A stretch of DNA of 64,000 nucleotides from Pantoea sp. At-9b (lineage in GTDB: Bacteria > Pseudomonadota > Gammaproteobacteria > Enterobacterales > Enterobacteriaceae), in NCBI RefSeq assembly GCF_000175935.2, contig NC_014837.1, forward strand, positions 1,798,001 to 1,862,000, given 5' to 3'. The notes beneath the pieces were generated by a model. It searched no databases and was not told the origin of the DNA. It saw only the letters and a list, made by a program, of their open reading frames with translations. This document shows positions 53,298-63,113 of the stretch, piece after piece (position 1 is the first letter of the stretch; each line of letters starts with the position of its first letter). The translations under genes and the position numbers were made by a program.

Positions 53298-54044
53298 ATG
53301 TTAAGCATCAAAGATTTACAGGTTAGTGTTGAAGACAAAGAAATTTTGCGCGGCCTGAACCTCGAAGTGAAACCGGGTGAAGTGCACGCCATCATGGGAC
53401 CGAACGGTTCGGGTAAAAGTACCCTGTCTGCAACCCTGGCTGGCCGTGAAGATTATGAAATCACCGGCGGTTCCGTCACCTTCAAAGGCAAAGACCTGCT
53501 GGAGTTGGAACCGGAAGAACGTGCGGGCGAAGGCATCTTTATGGCGTTCCAGTACCCGGTTGAAATTCCGGGCGTCAGCAACCAGTTTTTCCTCCAGACT
53601 TCGGTCAACGCGGTGCGTAAATACCGTGAGCAGGAAGCGCTGGATCGTTTCGATTTCCAGGACTTTATCGAAGATAAAATCCATCTGCTGAAGATGCCGG
53701 AAGATTTGCTGACCCGTTCCGTGAACGTGGGCTTCTCCGGTGGTGAGAAGAAGCGTAACGATATTCTGCAAATGGCGGCTCTGGAGCCGGATCTGTGCAT
53801 CCTCGATGAAACCGACTCCGGTCTGGATATCGATGCACTGAAAATTGTGGCTAACGGCGTCAACAGCCTGCGTGACGGCAAGCGTTCATTCATTATCGTC
53901 ACCCACTACCAGCGTATCCTTGATTACATCAAGCCAGACCATGTACACGTGCTGTATCAGGGTAAAATTGTGAAGTCTGGTGACTTTACGCTGGTGAAAC
54001 AGCTGGAGGAGCAAGGCTATGGCTGGCTTACCGACGAAGAGTGA
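53298..54044 (+). CDS. sufC: Fe-S assembly ATPase SufC
   Basis: A 248-aa ABC-type ATPase of the SufBC2D complex. Walker A is MGPNGSGKST, the signature NVGFSGGEKKRN, Walker B CILDETDSGLDID, and the switch histidine in IVTHYQR. I chose the ATG at 53298 (MLSIKDLQVS, after AAGGAAAGAG); an upstream in-frame start is unsupported. It overlaps sufD by 26 bp. Confidence 0.97.
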   Translation: MLSIKDLQVSVEDKEILRGLNLEVKPGEVHAIMGPNGSGKSTLSATLAGREDYEITGGSVTFKGKDLLELEPEERAGEGIFMAFQYPVEIPGVSNQFFLQTSVNAVRKYREQEALDRFDFQDFIEDKIHLLKMPEDLLTRSVNVGFSGGEKKRNDILQMAALEPDLCILDETDSGLDIDALKIVANGVNSLRDGKRSFIIVTHYQRILDYIKPDHVHVLYQGKIVKSGDFTLVKQLEEQGYGWLTDEE

Positions 54045-55296
54045 TAACGCGCTGCAACAGTGGCATCACCTGTTTGAATCGCGCGGCGACGTGCGCTCTT
54101 TGCAGGCGCAGCAACACTGGCAGCAACTGATGCGTCTCGGCTTGCCGACGCGCAAGCATGAGAACTGGAAATACACTCCACTGGAAGGCCTGTTGGGTCA
54201 GCAGTTTGTGTTACCCCAACCGCAGGACGTGACGGCGGAGCAGGTGGAAGCACTGGCGTTGCCGATCGAAACCGTGCGTCTGGTGTTTGTTGATGGCCGC
54301 TTCCAGCCTGCGCTCAGCAGCCGTGATACTGGCCTGTTTGAGATCCAACATTCGCAGGCGGCTGAACGCCGTCCGCTGCCGGCACCGATTCAGCCGGAAG
54401 TGTTCCTGCACCTGACGGAAAGCCTGGCGGAAGAAGCCACCAGCATTCGCCTGGCCCGTGGCAAAGCGGCGGCATTACCGCTGTATTTGCTGCACATTAC
54501 CAGCGGTCAGGACGCGGGCATGAATACCGTACATCACCGCCACCATCTGCAACTGGAAGCCAGTGCCGAGGCGGAAGTGATTGAGCACTACGTCACGCTG
54601 AATGATGTTGCCCATTTCACGGGTGCGCGTTTCACCTTTGATGTGGCGGATAATGCCAAACTGTCGCATATCAAACTGTCGTTCGAGAGCGATAAGAGCT
54701 ACCACTTCGCCCATAACGATGTGGTGATTGGTCGTGATGCGCAGGTCAGCACCACCAGTTTCCTGCTGGGTGCCGGTTTGTCTCGTCACAACACCAGTGC
54801 ACAGTTGAACGGTGAGAACACCAATCTGGCGATGAACAGCCTGGCGTTGCCGATTAACCAGGAAGTGTGTGATACCCGCAGCTACCTGGAACACAACAAA
54901 GGCCACTGCATGAGCCGTCAGATGCACAAAACGATTGTGCGTGACAAAGGCCGTGCGGTGTTCAACGGCATGATCAAAGTCGCCCAGCATGCGCTGAAAA
55001 CGGACGGACAGATGACCAACAACAACCTGTTGATGGGACGTCTGGCGGAAGTGGACACCAAGCCGCAGCTGGAAATCTACGCGGATGACGTCAAGTGCAG
55101 CCACGGTGCCACCGTTGGCCGTATCGATGACGAGCAGATGTTCTACCTGCGTTCGCGCGGTATTGAAGAATCTGCCGCTCAGCGGATGATCATCCATGCA
55201 TTTGCCGCTGAGTTGACTGAGACATTAGAAAATCCGGTTCTGCGTCAGGCGGTGTTGCAGCGTATTGCCGCGCGCATCCCAGGAGTTGAGTCATGA
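54019..55296 (+). CDS. sufD: Fe-S assembly subunit SufD
   Basis: A 425-aa paralogue of SufB that forms the SufBC2D scaffold heterodimer. It shows [14 protein letters not shown] at the N-terminus and the conserved [24 protein letters not shown] (Cys and His important in E. coli). The start overlaps sufC by 26 bp, with AAGCAAGGCT-like GGAGGAGC before it. It overlaps sufS by 4 bp. Confidence 0.96.
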   Translation: MAGLPTKSDNALQQWHHLFESRGDVRSLQAQQHWQQLMRLGLPTRKHENWKYTPLEGLLGQQFVLPQPQDVTAEQVEALALPIETVRLVFVDGRFQPALSSRDTGLFEIQHSQAAERRPLPAPIQPEVFLHLTESLAEEATSIRLARGKAAALPLYLLHITSGQDAGMNTVHHRHHLQLEASAEAEVIEHYVTLNDVAHFTGARFTFDVADNAKLSHIKLSFESDKSYHFAHNDVVIGRDAQVSTTSFLLGAGLSRHNTSAQLNGENTNLAMNSLALPINQEVCDTRSYLEHNKGHCMSRQMHKTIVRDKGRAVFNGMIKVAQHALKTDGQMTNNNLLMGRLAEVDTKPQLEIYADDVKCSHGATVGRIDDEQMFYLRSRGIEESAAQRMIIHAFAAELTETLENPVLRQAVLQRIAARIPGVES

Positions 55297-56516
55297 GTTT
55301 CGATCTCGAACGAATCAGAGCGGAGTTTCCGATTCTGAAACGCGAGGTCAACGGTCATCCGCTGGCTTATCTGGATAGTGCGGCCAGCGCACAGCGTCCG
55401 CTGGCCGTCATTAATGCGGAAAGTCATTTCTATCAGCACGGCTATGCAGCCGTGCACCGCGGCATCCACTCGCTGAGTGCGCAGGCCACCACCGATATGG
55501 AAAACGTGCGCATTCAGGCGGCACGTTTTCTTAATGCCTCATCGCCGGAAGAGATCGTTTTCGTTAAAGGCACCACCGAGGGGATCAACCTGGTGGCGAA
55601 CAGCTGGGGCGGCAGTCAATTGCAGCCCGGCGATAACATCATCATCACCGAGATGGAGCACCACGCCAACATCGTGCCATGGCAGATGGTGGCGCAGCGC
55701 ACCGGCGCGGAAATCCGTGTCTTGCCTCTTAATGAGCAGGGTGAGCTGGCGCTGGAACAGCTGGCAGGGCTGATTGACAGCCGTACCCGTTTGCTGGCAG
55801 TGACCCACGTGTCTAACGTGTTGGGCACGGTTAACCCGGTGAAAGCCATTGTTGCCCAGGCCAAAGCGGCAGGTGTGGTGACGTTGGTGGATGGCGCACA
55901 GGCGGTGATGCATCATGCGGTAGACGTGCAGGATATCGGTTGCGATTTCTACGTCTTCTCAGGGCATAAGATCTACGGTCCGACCGGGATTGGCGTGTTG
56001 TATGGTCGTAAAGCACTGCTCGATATCATGCCTCCGTGGGAAGGCGGTGGTTCAATGATCGATCAGGTGCAGTTGCCCACCGGCACCACCTGGAATACCG
56101 CGCCGTGGCGTTTCGAAGCCGGAACCCCGAATACCGGGGGTATCATCGGCCTGGGCGCGGCATTGAAATGGATCAGCGAACTGGGACTGGACACCATTAA
56201 CCAACGTGAATCGATGCTAATGCGCTATGCATTGGATAAGCTGGCTTCTGTGCCAGACTTGACCATCTATGGTCCGGTTGAACGTAGCGGTGTGGTGGCG
56301 TTTAATCTGGGCAAGCACCACGCGTTTGATGTCGGGAGCTTCCTCGATCAGTACGGTATTGCCATCCGCACCGGCCATCATTGCGCAATGCCGCTGATGC
56401 GTCATTATGCGGTGCCCGCCATGTGCCGTGCCTCTTTCGCGCTGTATAACAGTGAAGAAGAAGCCGACCGTCTGGCGGCAGGTCTGACGCGAATTCATCG
56501 TCTGCTGGGCGGTTGA
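55293..56516 (+). CDS. sufS: Cysteine desulfurase SufS
   Basis: A 407-aa class-V PLP enzyme that takes sulfur from cysteine as a persulfide and passes it to SufE. The PLP lysine is in [11 protein letters not shown], and the catalytic Cys in [15 protein letters not shown]. It starts four bases inside sufD. A short gap of 19 bp with AGGAG precedes sufE. Confidence 0.97.
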   Translation: MSFDLERIRAEFPILKREVNGHPLAYLDSAASAQRPLAVINAESHFYQHGYAAVHRGIHSLSAQATTDMENVRIQAARFLNASSPEEIVFVKGTTEGINLVANSWGGSQLQPGDNIIITEMEHHANIVPWQMVAQRTGAEIRVLPLNEQGELALEQLAGLIDSRTRLLAVTHVSNVLGTVNPVKAIVAQAKAAGVVTLVDGAQAVMHHAVDVQDIGCDFYVFSGHKIYGPTGIGVLYGRKALLDIMPPWEGGGSMIDQVQLPTGTTWNTAPWRFEAGTPNTGGIIGLGAALKWISELGLDTINQRESMLMRYALDKLASVPDLTIYGPVERSGVVAFNLGKHHAFDVGSFLDQYGIAIRTGHHCAMPLMRHYAVPAMCRASFALYNSEEEADRLAAGLTRIHRLLGG

Positions 56517-56535
56517 GCAGATTCAGGAGTATCAA

Positions 56536-56952
56536 ATGGCAAATTTGCCAGACAAAGAGAGACTGGTGCGCAACTTTAACCGTTGCGCTAACTGGGAAGA
56601 GAAGTACCTCTACATCATTGAACTCGGGGCAAAATTACCAGAATCGTCTGAAAGCTTATATCAGCCGGAAAACGTGATTTCGGGTTGCCAGAGCCAGGTG
56701 TGGATCACCATGACTCCACAATCGGATGGTACTATTGCCTTTGCCGGTGACAGCGATGCTGCCATCGTTAAGGGCTTGATCGCCGTAGTGTTTAGCCTGT
56801 ATCAGGGGCTGAAAGCGGCTGAAATCCTGGACCTTGATGTGCGCTACTGGTTTGAACAACTGGCGCTCACTCAACACCTCACCCCCTCACGTTCGCAGGG
56901 GCTGGAAGCGATGATTCGCGCTATCCGTCATAACGCTCAGACCCTCAGCTAA
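56536..56952 (+). CDS. sufE: Sulfur acceptor SufE
   Basis: A 138-aa protein; the sulfur-accepting Cys lies in [11 protein letters not shown]. It carries persulfide sulfur from SufS to SufB. It ends the suf operon; a CCGGCC-AACC-type hairpin (CCCCGGCCAACCTGACCGGGG) follows and separates it from ldtE. Confidence 0.96.
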   Translation: MANLPDKERLVRNFNRCANWEEKYLYIIELGAKLPESSESLYQPENVISGCQSQVWITMTPQSDGTIAFAGDSDAAIVKGLIAVVFSLYQGLKAAEILDLDVRYWFEQLALTQHLTPSRSQGLEAMIRAIRHNAQTLS

Positions 56953-57017
56953 GATACACTCTCAAGACCCCGGCCAACCTGACCGGGGTCTGTTTCTTCC
57001 GACAAAGAGAAAATTGC

Positions 57018-58052
57018 ATGAGACCAGCGTTACGTTTGGCCGGTGCATTGCTGTTGTCCTGCTGCGGACTCTCTGCACCTGCGCTTGCCACGGAATACCC
57101 TATGCCCGAGACGGGCAGTCGTTTAATAGGCGAGAATACCCTGACTATCGTCCCGGATGATAAGCGGCCACTGGAAAGCATTGCCAGCCACTACAAGATT
57201 GGTTTGTTGGGCATGCTGGAAGCGAACCCTGGCGTCGATCCCTGGTTACCGAAAGCCGGTACACAACTGACGGTGCCTTTGCAGATGTTGCTGCCGGATA
57301 CGCCGCATGAAGGCATCGTGATTAACCTTGCTGAGTTGCGTCTTTATTACTACCCCAAAGGGGAAGATCGGGTGATTGTCTATCCGATCGGTATTGGTCA
57401 GCTTGGTGCAGCCACGCCGGTCATGGTGACCAGTATCAGCCAAAAGATCCCCAATCCAACCTGGACGCCAACGCCCAATATTCGCAAGCGCTATGCCAAA
57501 GAGGGTATCACCTTACCGGGTGTCGTCCCGGCGGGGCCAGATAACCCGATGGGGCTGTTTGCGATGCGTCTGGCACGTGGTACCGGGCAATATCTGATCC
57601 ATGGCACCAATGCAGATTTCGGCATTGGCATGCGCGTCAGTTCCGGCTGTATCCGTTTACGCCCGGAAGATATTGAAGCGCTGTTCGACAGTGTGCCCAA
57701 GGGCACGCGTGTGCAGGTGATCAACCAGCCGGTGAAATACGCCATTGAACCGGATGGTAAGCGCTACATCGAAGTGCATCAGCCGCTTTCCCATACCGAT
57801 AAAGACGATCCGCAGACCATGCCAATTGCTTTAACGGCGGCGATGAAGACCTTCATCAATAGCCCGCAAAGCGACACTGCGTTGATTAAGGCCGCGCTGG
57901 CGCGACGCTCAGGCATGCCGGTGCTGGTGAGCAGTGGAGAGCCGGTGACGCAGGATACAGCGATGCCGCAGGTGGTGCAGTCTCAGCAAGGGAATGAAGC
58001 GGGGCGGGCAACCATCAGTGAGGCCAGTGGAACGTCAGTGACCCAGCACTGA
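57018..58052 (+). CDS. ldtE: L,D-transpeptidase (YkuD family) LdtE
   Basis: A 344-aa exported protein with a signal peptide ending ALAT, a LysM-like segment (residues about 33-85, TIVPDDKRPLESIASHYKIG), and a YkuD catalytic domain with HGTNADFGIGMRVSSGCIRLRPEDIEALF (catalytic Cys). LdtE-class enzymes form 3-3 (meso-DAP) crosslinks in murein. The C-terminal tail (residues about 270-344) is Gln/Ser-rich. It lies between sufE and lpp as in E. coli (ynhG). Confidence 0.93.
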   Translation: MRPALRLAGALLLSCCGLSAPALATEYPMPETGSRLIGENTLTIVPDDKRPLESIASHYKIGLLGMLEANPGVDPWLPKAGTQLTVPLQMLLPDTPHEGIVINLAELRLYYYPKGEDRVIVYPIGIGQLGAATPVMVTSISQKIPNPTWTPTPNIRKRYAKEGITLPGVVPAGPDNPMGLFAMRLARGTGQYLIHGTNADFGIGMRVSSGCIRLRPEDIEALFDSVPKGTRVQVINQPVKYAIEPDGKRYIEVHQPLSHTDKDDPQTMPIALTAAMKTFINSPQSDTALIKAALARRSGMPVLVSSGEPVTQDTAMPQVVQSQQGNEAGRATISEASGTSVTQH

Positions 58053-58066
58053 GATGAGTTCAGCAC

Positions 58067-58098
58067 AAAAAAAATGGCGCCATAATGGCGCCATTTTT
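58067..58098. terminator. Bidirectional terminator between ldtE and lpp
   Basis: A-run, TGGCGCCA-TAA-TGGCGCCA, T-run: a symmetric hairpin with A/T tracts on both sides, between two convergent genes. Confidence 0.92.
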
Positions 58099-58111
58099 AG
58101 TACCAGAACTC

Positions 58112-58360
<249 letters not shown>

Positions 58361-58393
58361 CTAGATTGAGTTAATCTCCATGTAGCGTTACAA

Positions 58394-58422
58394 GTATTAC
58401 ACAAAGCTTTTTGAGTTGAGAA
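58394..58422 (-). promoter_or_regulatory. lpp promoter
   Basis: TTCTCA (58417-58422), 17 bp, TAATAC (58394-58399). The whole segment from here to the ATG is nearly the same as the E. coli lpp promoter/leader. The rest of the 304-bp gap is AT-rich and holds the pykF terminator. Confidence 0.85.
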
Positions 58423-58603
58423 TAAATTTTTGCTGAGAACACGCTTAAACTTGATCGTTCGCTCAAAGAAGCATCGTTTAGCAGAAGATGATAAAAATAT
58501 TTAGCTAAAACAGAGATATTTAATCGGATTAGCCTTAATTTTCCGGGTTTTTGAATAGTTATTATCGATTGGTAATTTCGTGCTTTTGTATTAGGCAGGG
58601 AAT

Positions 58604-58632
58604 AAAAAAAGCGCCCGAAAAGGGCGCTTTTT
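58604..58632 (-). terminator. Terminator of pykF
   Basis: GCGCCC and GGGCGC with A-run and T-run flanks, 21 bp after the pykF stop. Confidence 0.9.
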
Positions 58633-58652
58633 AATAAACATTAAAGCGAAAA

Positions 58653-60065
58653 TCAGAGTACGTGTACGGATGCGGTGTTGGTGGTGCCGCTTGGCACCAG
58701 TGCACCAGAAACCATCACGACGACATCGCCTTTTTGCGCATAACCGCTCTCAAGGGCCATTTCTTTTCCGATACGATAGAAATCATCAGTTGAGGCAATT
58801 TCGGCCACCAGGTGAGTCTCAACACCTTTGCTCAGAATCAGCTGGCGTGCAGTGGTAGCATTGGTGGTCAATGCCAGGATGGTCGCATCAGGGAAGTATT
58901 TTCTGATGGCTTTGGCTGATTTACCACCTTCGGTCGCCACCACGATCAGCGGTGCTTCCAGTTTCTCAGCGGTTTCAACGGCACCACGACATACCGCTTC
59001 AGTAATACGCAGCTTGCGTGAGTCCTGGAGCGAGTCAATGCGTGATTTCATCACGCGGTCAGTGCGTTCGCAGATGGTCGCCATGATAGTGACCGATTCC
59101 AGCGGATACTTCCCTTTCGCGCTCTCGCCAGACAGCATCACTGCATCGGTGCCGTCGAGGATGGCGTTCGCCACATCGCCTGCTTCAGCGCGGGTTGGAC
59201 GCGGGTTTTTGATCATCGAATCGAGCATCTGCGTCGCGGTAATCACCACTTTGCGTGCTTTGTTGCACTTCTTGATCATCATCTTCTGCGCGAAGATCAC
59301 TTCTTCAACCGGGATCTCAACGCCGAGATCGCCACGTGCCACCATGATGCCGTCAGAGGCTTCGAGAATTTCGTCGAAATTATTCAGACCTTCCTGGTTC
59401 TCGATTTTCGAGATGATCTGAATGTGTTCGCCACCGTGCTGTTTCAGGTGTTCACGGATTTCCAGCACGTCAGAGCGTTTACGGATAAAGGAAGCCGCAA
59501 CGAAGTCGACACCTTGTTCACAACCGAAAATCAGGTCACGTTTGTCTTTTTCCGCCAGCGCAGGCAGCTGAATGGAGACACCTGGCAGGTTGACGCCTTT
59601 GTTCTCGCCAAGGTCGCCGTTGTTCAGCACTTTACACACCACGGTGTTTTCGGTGACTTCAATCACTTCCATACCGATCAGGCCATCATCGACCAGCACG
59701 GTGTTGCCGATTTTCAAGTCTTCAGTAAAGCCAGCATAGGTGACGGCAACGCGCTCGCTATTACCGATAACCGACTGGTCAGTGGTGAAGGTGAAGGTCT
59801 GGCCGGCTTTAAGTGGGGCGTCATTGCCGCCTTCCAGTTTCATGGTGCGGATTTCCGGACCTTTGGTATCCAGCAGAATGGCGGCCTGACGACCGGTTTT
59901 TTCCATGACAGCACGCATGTTGGTAATGCGCTGACCATGTTCGGCATAATCCCCGTGAGAGAAGTTCAGGCGCATGACGTTCATGCCTGCTTCCAGCAGT
60001 TGAGTCAGCATCTCTTCCGATTCGGTTTTCGGACCGATAGTACAAACGATCTTGGTCTTTTTCAT
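58653..60065 (-). CDS. pykF: Pyruvate kinase I (fructose-1,6-bisphosphate activated)
   Basis: A 470-aa enzyme, the length of E. coli PykF. It converts PEP and ADP to pyruvate and ATP. It has [11 protein letters not shown], the active-site [12 protein letters not shown] and [21 protein letters not shown], the B domain in the middle, and the regulatory C-domain ending NTASVHVL, with the FBP-binding [15 protein letters not shown] end. It is known to be repressed by Cra in E. coli. It is next to lpp and has an unusually long, motif-rich upstream region. Confidence 0.97.
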   Translation of the reverse strand: MKKTKIVCTIGPKTESEEMLTQLLEAGMNVMRLNFSHGDYAEHGQRITNMRAVMEKTGRQAAILLDTKGPEIRTMKLEGGNDAPLKAGQTFTFTTDQSVIGNSERVAVTYAGFTEDLKIGNTVLVDDGLIGMEVIEVTENTVVCKVLNNGDLGENKGVNLPGVSIQLPALAEKDKRDLIFGCEQGVDFVAASFIRKRSDVLEIREHLKQHGGEHIQIISKIENQEGLNNFDEILEASDGIMVARGDLGVEIPVEEVIFAQKMMIKKCNKARKVVITATQMLDSMIKNPRPTRAEAGDVANAILDGTDAVMLSGESAKGKYPLESVTIMATICERTDRVMKSRIDSLQDSRKLRITEAVCRGAVETAEKLEAPLIVVATEGGKSAKAIRKYFPDATILALTTNATTARQLILSKGVETHLVAEIASTDDFYRIGKEMALESGYAQKGDVVVMVSGALVPSGTTNTASVHVL

Positions 60066-60406
60066 GTCAGCTTATCTGTAAGTTGTGATGGATGATAAAG
60101 GTTGGGATTCGATGCGCAGGCACCGAAGTGGAAATTCGTTTGGTGTTGATAAGGGTAATACAGAGTAAGAATAGGAGACGATAGCTAAGCGTGCAGGGAA
60201 GTTGTGCGGTTCGCGAGAGAACCGACCAGGCGGTGTTGCGCAAATAATTTGAGTTCTCGCCATAAACACGTTAGCGCTGAAACCTTTCAAGTGGAACAAC
60301 GCGGCATAGTATAGTCGCTAAGTATGCGAAAACCAATATGAAAGCAGTAACATAAAACGATACAGATCAAGGAATGGGGTGTTGCGCAACGGGAAACTGA
60401 AAAGAG
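60066..60406. promoter_or_regulatory. pykF upstream region with shared palindromic motifs
   Basis: The 341-bp gap between pykF and the tRNA genes contains TTGCGCAA (60236-60243), GTTAGCGCT (60270-60278), the Cra site and GTTGCGCAAC (60381-60390). These motifs repeat those upstream of ppsA. No coding frame is supported here. Confidence 0.6.
60276..60291. promoter_or_regulatory. Cra (FruR) site upstream of pykF
   Basis: GCTGAAACCTTTCAAG matches 13 of 16 bases of the operator GCTGAAACGTTTCAGC. It lies about 210 bp upstream of the pykF start codon. pykF is Cra-repressed in E. coli. It overlaps the GTTAGCGCT motif by three bases. Confidence 0.75.
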
Positions 60407-60483
60407 TGGTGCGCTCTAATGGACTCGAACCATCGACCCCCACCATGTCAAGGTGGTGCTCTAACCAACTGAGCTAAGAGCGC
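60407..60483 (-). tRNA. tRNA-Val (anticodon GAC)
   Basis: 77 nt with encoded CCA. The 7-bp acceptor stem GCGCTCT/AGAGCGC, the D-arm TAGCTCAGTTGG, the anticodon stem CCACC/GGTGG around loop TTGACAT (anticodon GAC) and the T-loop TTCGAGT are all visible. It is the last of three tandem copies; E. coli has two (valV, valW) here. Confidence 0.97.
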
Positions 60484-60503
60484 ATTATGTAATGCAAAAG
60501 AAA

Positions 60504-60580
60504 TGGTGCGTCCGAGTGGACTCGAACCACCGACCCCCACCATGTCAAGGTGGTGCTCTAACCAACTGAGCTACGGACGC
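60504..60580 (-). tRNA. tRNA-Val (anticodon GAC), variant acceptor stem
   Basis: 77 nt with encoded CCA; same anticodon arm as the flanking copies. The acceptor stem is GCGTCCG/CGGACGC, and the T-stem differs from the neighbours by one compensating pair (GGTGG/CCAC). The changes keep pairing. Confidence 0.97.
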
Positions 60581-60583
60581 ACT

Positions 60584-60660
60584 TGGTGCGCTCTAATGGA
60601 CTCGAACCATCGACCCCCACCATGTCAAGGTGGTGCTCTAACCAACTGAGCTAAGAGCGC
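60584..60660 (-). tRNA. tRNA-Val (anticodon GAC)
   Basis: 77 nt with encoded CCA, identical in sequence to the copy at 60407-60483. It is the first transcribed of the three, and only 3 bp separate it from the middle copy. Confidence 0.97.
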
Positions 60661-60690
60661 AACACGCTGTCAGGGCGACAGCGGGGACGA

Positions 60691-60719
60691 ATATTAACGG
60701 CAGGCTGATGAGCTGGCAA
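60691..60719 (-). promoter_or_regulatory. Promoter of the tRNA-Val cluster
   Basis: TTGCCA (60714-60719), 17 bp, TAATAT (60691-60696), followed by a C-rich discriminator (TCGTCCCC), as in stringently controlled stable-RNA promoters. Confidence 0.75.
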
Positions 60720-60813
60720 GGGGAAAAAGCGATTTTTCATCATGACTGACCAGCATCTGTGCTATGCGTCGTTTTTTTAGGCGTTGCGGGCCTTTTCCGG
60801 CCCGTTCAGCCAC

Positions 60814-62187
60814 TTAGCGTGCGGCGCGTGTCAGAATCACCTGAGCCGGTAAGCGCTGCAAACGACGAATTCGCCAGATCATCATGACCGCCGCAGAGGT
60901 CAGCCCGACAATAAAGCCACACCAGAAACCGGCCGGTCCCAGCCTTGGCACCACCAGATCCGTCAGCGCCAGAATATAACCGACAGGCAAACCCAGTACC
61001 CAGTAGGCCACGAGGGTGATAAAGAAGATAGAACGCGTATCTTTGTAGCCACGCAGGATGCCACTGCCAATCACCTGGATCGAATCGGAGAACTGATAGA
61101 TCGCGGCCAACAGCATCAGCTGCGCAGCCAGGGTAATGACTTCCGGGTTGGCGGTGTACAGTGCCGCAATATGATGACGAAAGGTCACGGTGAACAACGC
61201 CGTGAGCGCCGCCATGCTGATCCCAACACCTTGCGCGGTCCATGCTGCGACGCGTGCCTGTTCGGTTGAACCCTGGCCGAGGCGATAACCGACACGGATG
61301 GTGGTGGCCACGCCCAGTGACAGCGGCAGGACAAACATCAACGAACTGAAGTTCAGCGCGATTTGATGCCCGGCCACTTTAACGATGCCGAGTGGCGAAA
61401 CCAGCAATGCGACGACGGCAAACAGCGTGACCTCAAAGAACAGCGCCAGCGCGACGGGCAGCCCAAGGCCAAACAGCCGCGAGAGAATCACGCGCGACGG
61501 CGCGGAAAAACCGCTGCTCATGCGAATATCGCGCATGCTGCCCATGCGTTTGAGCCAGAAGCGCATCACAATAAACATCACCCAATAGACGCTGGCGGTA
61601 GCGACACCGCAACCCACGCCGCCCAGCGCAGGCATGCCGAAATGGCCATAGATAAACACGTAGTTGAGGGGAATATTGGTCAGCAACCCGAGAAAACCCA
61701 ACACCATTCCGGGTTTGGTTTTCGACAAACCTTCGCACTGATTACGCGCCACCTGGAAAAACAGGTAACCCGGTGCACCGAACAGCAGCGCATGGAGGTA
61801 GCCTTCGGCTTTGGCGGCCAGCAGCGGATCGATATCATGCATTGCATGAATCAGATAACCTGCGTTCCACAGCACCAGCATGATCAGCAGCGCGACAAAA
61901 AACGCCAGCCAGTAACCCTGACGAACTTGTTCGGCGATGCGCTCACGGCGTCCCGAACCATTGAGTTGCGCAACGGTGGGCGTCAATGCCAGCAGCAAAC
62001 CATGACCAAACAGAATGGCGGGAAGCCAGATAGACGTGCCCACCGCAACGGCGGCCATATCCGTGGCGCTTACCGCACCGGCCATAATGGTATCTACGAA
62101 CCCCATCGCAGTCTGGGCAACCTGAGCAAGGATGACCGGGATCGCAAGGGCCAGCAATTGACGCGCTTCTGTTAAATACTTCTGCAC
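60814..62187 (-). CDS. mdtK: MATE-family multidrug efflux transporter MdtK
   Basis: A 457-aa transporter with 12 predicted membrane segments, the length of E. coli MdtK (NorE). It has the N-terminal [26 protein letters not shown] and the central repeat [21 protein letters not shown]. It exports cationic drugs and fluoroquinolones in exchange for Na+ or H+. It is divergent from ribE, as in E. coli. Confidence 0.94.
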   Translation of the reverse strand: MQKYLTEARQLLALAIPVILAQVAQTAMGFVDTIMAGAVSATDMAAVAVGTSIWLPAILFGHGLLLALTPTVAQLNGSGRRERIAEQVRQGYWLAFFVALLIMLVLWNAGYLIHAMHDIDPLLAAKAEGYLHALLFGAPGYLFFQVARNQCEGLSKTKPGMVLGFLGLLTNIPLNYVFIYGHFGMPALGGVGCGVATASVYWVMFIVMRFWLKRMGSMRDIRMSSGFSAPSRVILSRLFGLGLPVALALFFEVTLFAVVALLVSPLGIVKVAGHQIALNFSSLMFVLPLSLGVATTIRVGYRLGQGSTEQARVAAWTAQGVGISMAALTALFTVTFRHHIAALYTANPEVITLAAQLMLLAAIYQFSDSIQVIGSGILRGYKDTRSIFFITLVAYWVLGLPVGYILALTDLVVPRLGPAGFWCGFIVGLTSAAVMMIWRIRRLQRLPAQVILTRAAR

Positions 62188-62386
62188 GTATCACCTGCAT
62201 TTAAATAAGAAGAGAACGGGGAGAAATCCCCAAAGAATGCGCGGCCTAGTGTACCGGTCTGATGACGCTTCGCCAAACTTTGTTCGCATTTTGTTAAAAC
62301 GGTTGTGTAAATTTTACCCGCCGGCAAATTAAACCCGAACGACTCAGCTGTGATAAACTGGCACAAACTTCGCAGAGGCTGAGATT

Positions 62387-63037
62387 ATGTTTACTGGAAT
62401 TGTGCAAGGCACAGCAGAGATTGTTGCTATCGAAGAAAAAGAGTTGTTTCGTACCCATGTGGTGAAGCTGCCTGAAGAGTTACTGCCGGGACTGGCGCTG
62501 GGTGCATCGGTGGCAAATAACGGCTGCTGCCTGACGGTGACGGCGATTGAGGGTGACCTGGTCAGCTTTGATTTAATCAAAGAAACGTTACGGATTACCA
62601 ACCTGGGTGAATTGCAGGTTGGTAATGTGGTGAATATTGAGCGTGCCGCAAAATTCAGCGACGAAATTGGCGGTCATTTAATGTCCGGTCATATTATGAC
62701 CACGGCGGAAATCTGCAAAATTATCCAGTCAGAAAACAACCGGGAAGTGTGGTTTAAATTACAGGACCCAGCGCAGATCAAATATATTCTGCATAAAGGC
62801 TTTGTCGGCATTGATGGTATCAGCCTGACGGTTGGCGATGTGACCAAGAGTAAATTCTGTGTGCACCTGATCCCGGAAACGCTGGAGCGCACCACATTGG
62901 GGGCGAAGAAACTGGGTCATAAGGTGAATATCGAGATTGACCCGCACACGCAGGCGATTGTGGAAACTGTCGAGCGCGTACTGGCACAACGCGAAGCAGC
63001 AGCGCTGGCCCAGCACCCGTCCGACGAGAGCGAATAA
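62387..63037 (+). CDS. ribE: Riboflavin synthase alpha subunit
   Basis: A 216-aa protein (named ribC in E. coli) with two lumazine-binding repeats: [13 protein letters not shown] at residue 1 and the second starting [13 protein letters not shown] at about residue 98, each with SLTV/CLTV strands. It dismutates 6,7-dimethyl-8-ribityllumazine to riboflavin. Its own start is preceded by GAGGCTGAGATT. It is convergent with cfa, with a palindromic repeat between. Confidence 0.96.
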   Translation: MFTGIVQGTAEIVAIEEKELFRTHVVKLPEELLPGLALGASVANNGCCLTVTAIEGDLVSFDLIKETLRITNLGELQVGNVVNIERAAKFSDEIGGHLMSGHIMTTAEICKIIQSENNREVWFKLQDPAQIKYILHKGFVGIDGISLTVGDVTKSKFCVHLIPETLERTTLGAKKLGHKVNIEIDPHTQAIVETVERVLAQREAAALAQHPSDESE

Positions 63038-63047
63038 CCTGGTAATC

Positions 63048-63103
63048 GTAGCGGCGCGATTTATCGCGCTGTGTTAAAAGCGCGTGATAAATCACGCCGC
63101 TAC
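63048..63103. repeat. 56-bp palindromic repeat
   Basis: Left arm GTAGCGGCGCGATTTATCGCGC (63048-63069), 10-nt loop, right arm GCGCGTGATAAATCACGCCG plus CTAC (63080-63103). The left arm is the same 22 bases as in the copy at 16306-16371. It lies between two convergent genes (ribE and cfa) and could terminate both. Confidence 0.85.
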
Positions 63104-63113
63104 AAACGGGAAG

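Noticed and set aside
60787..60804. CGGGCC/GGCCCG hairpin after mdtK as a terminator
   Set aside because: The minus-strand 3' side has no T-run, so a Rho-independent terminator is not supported.
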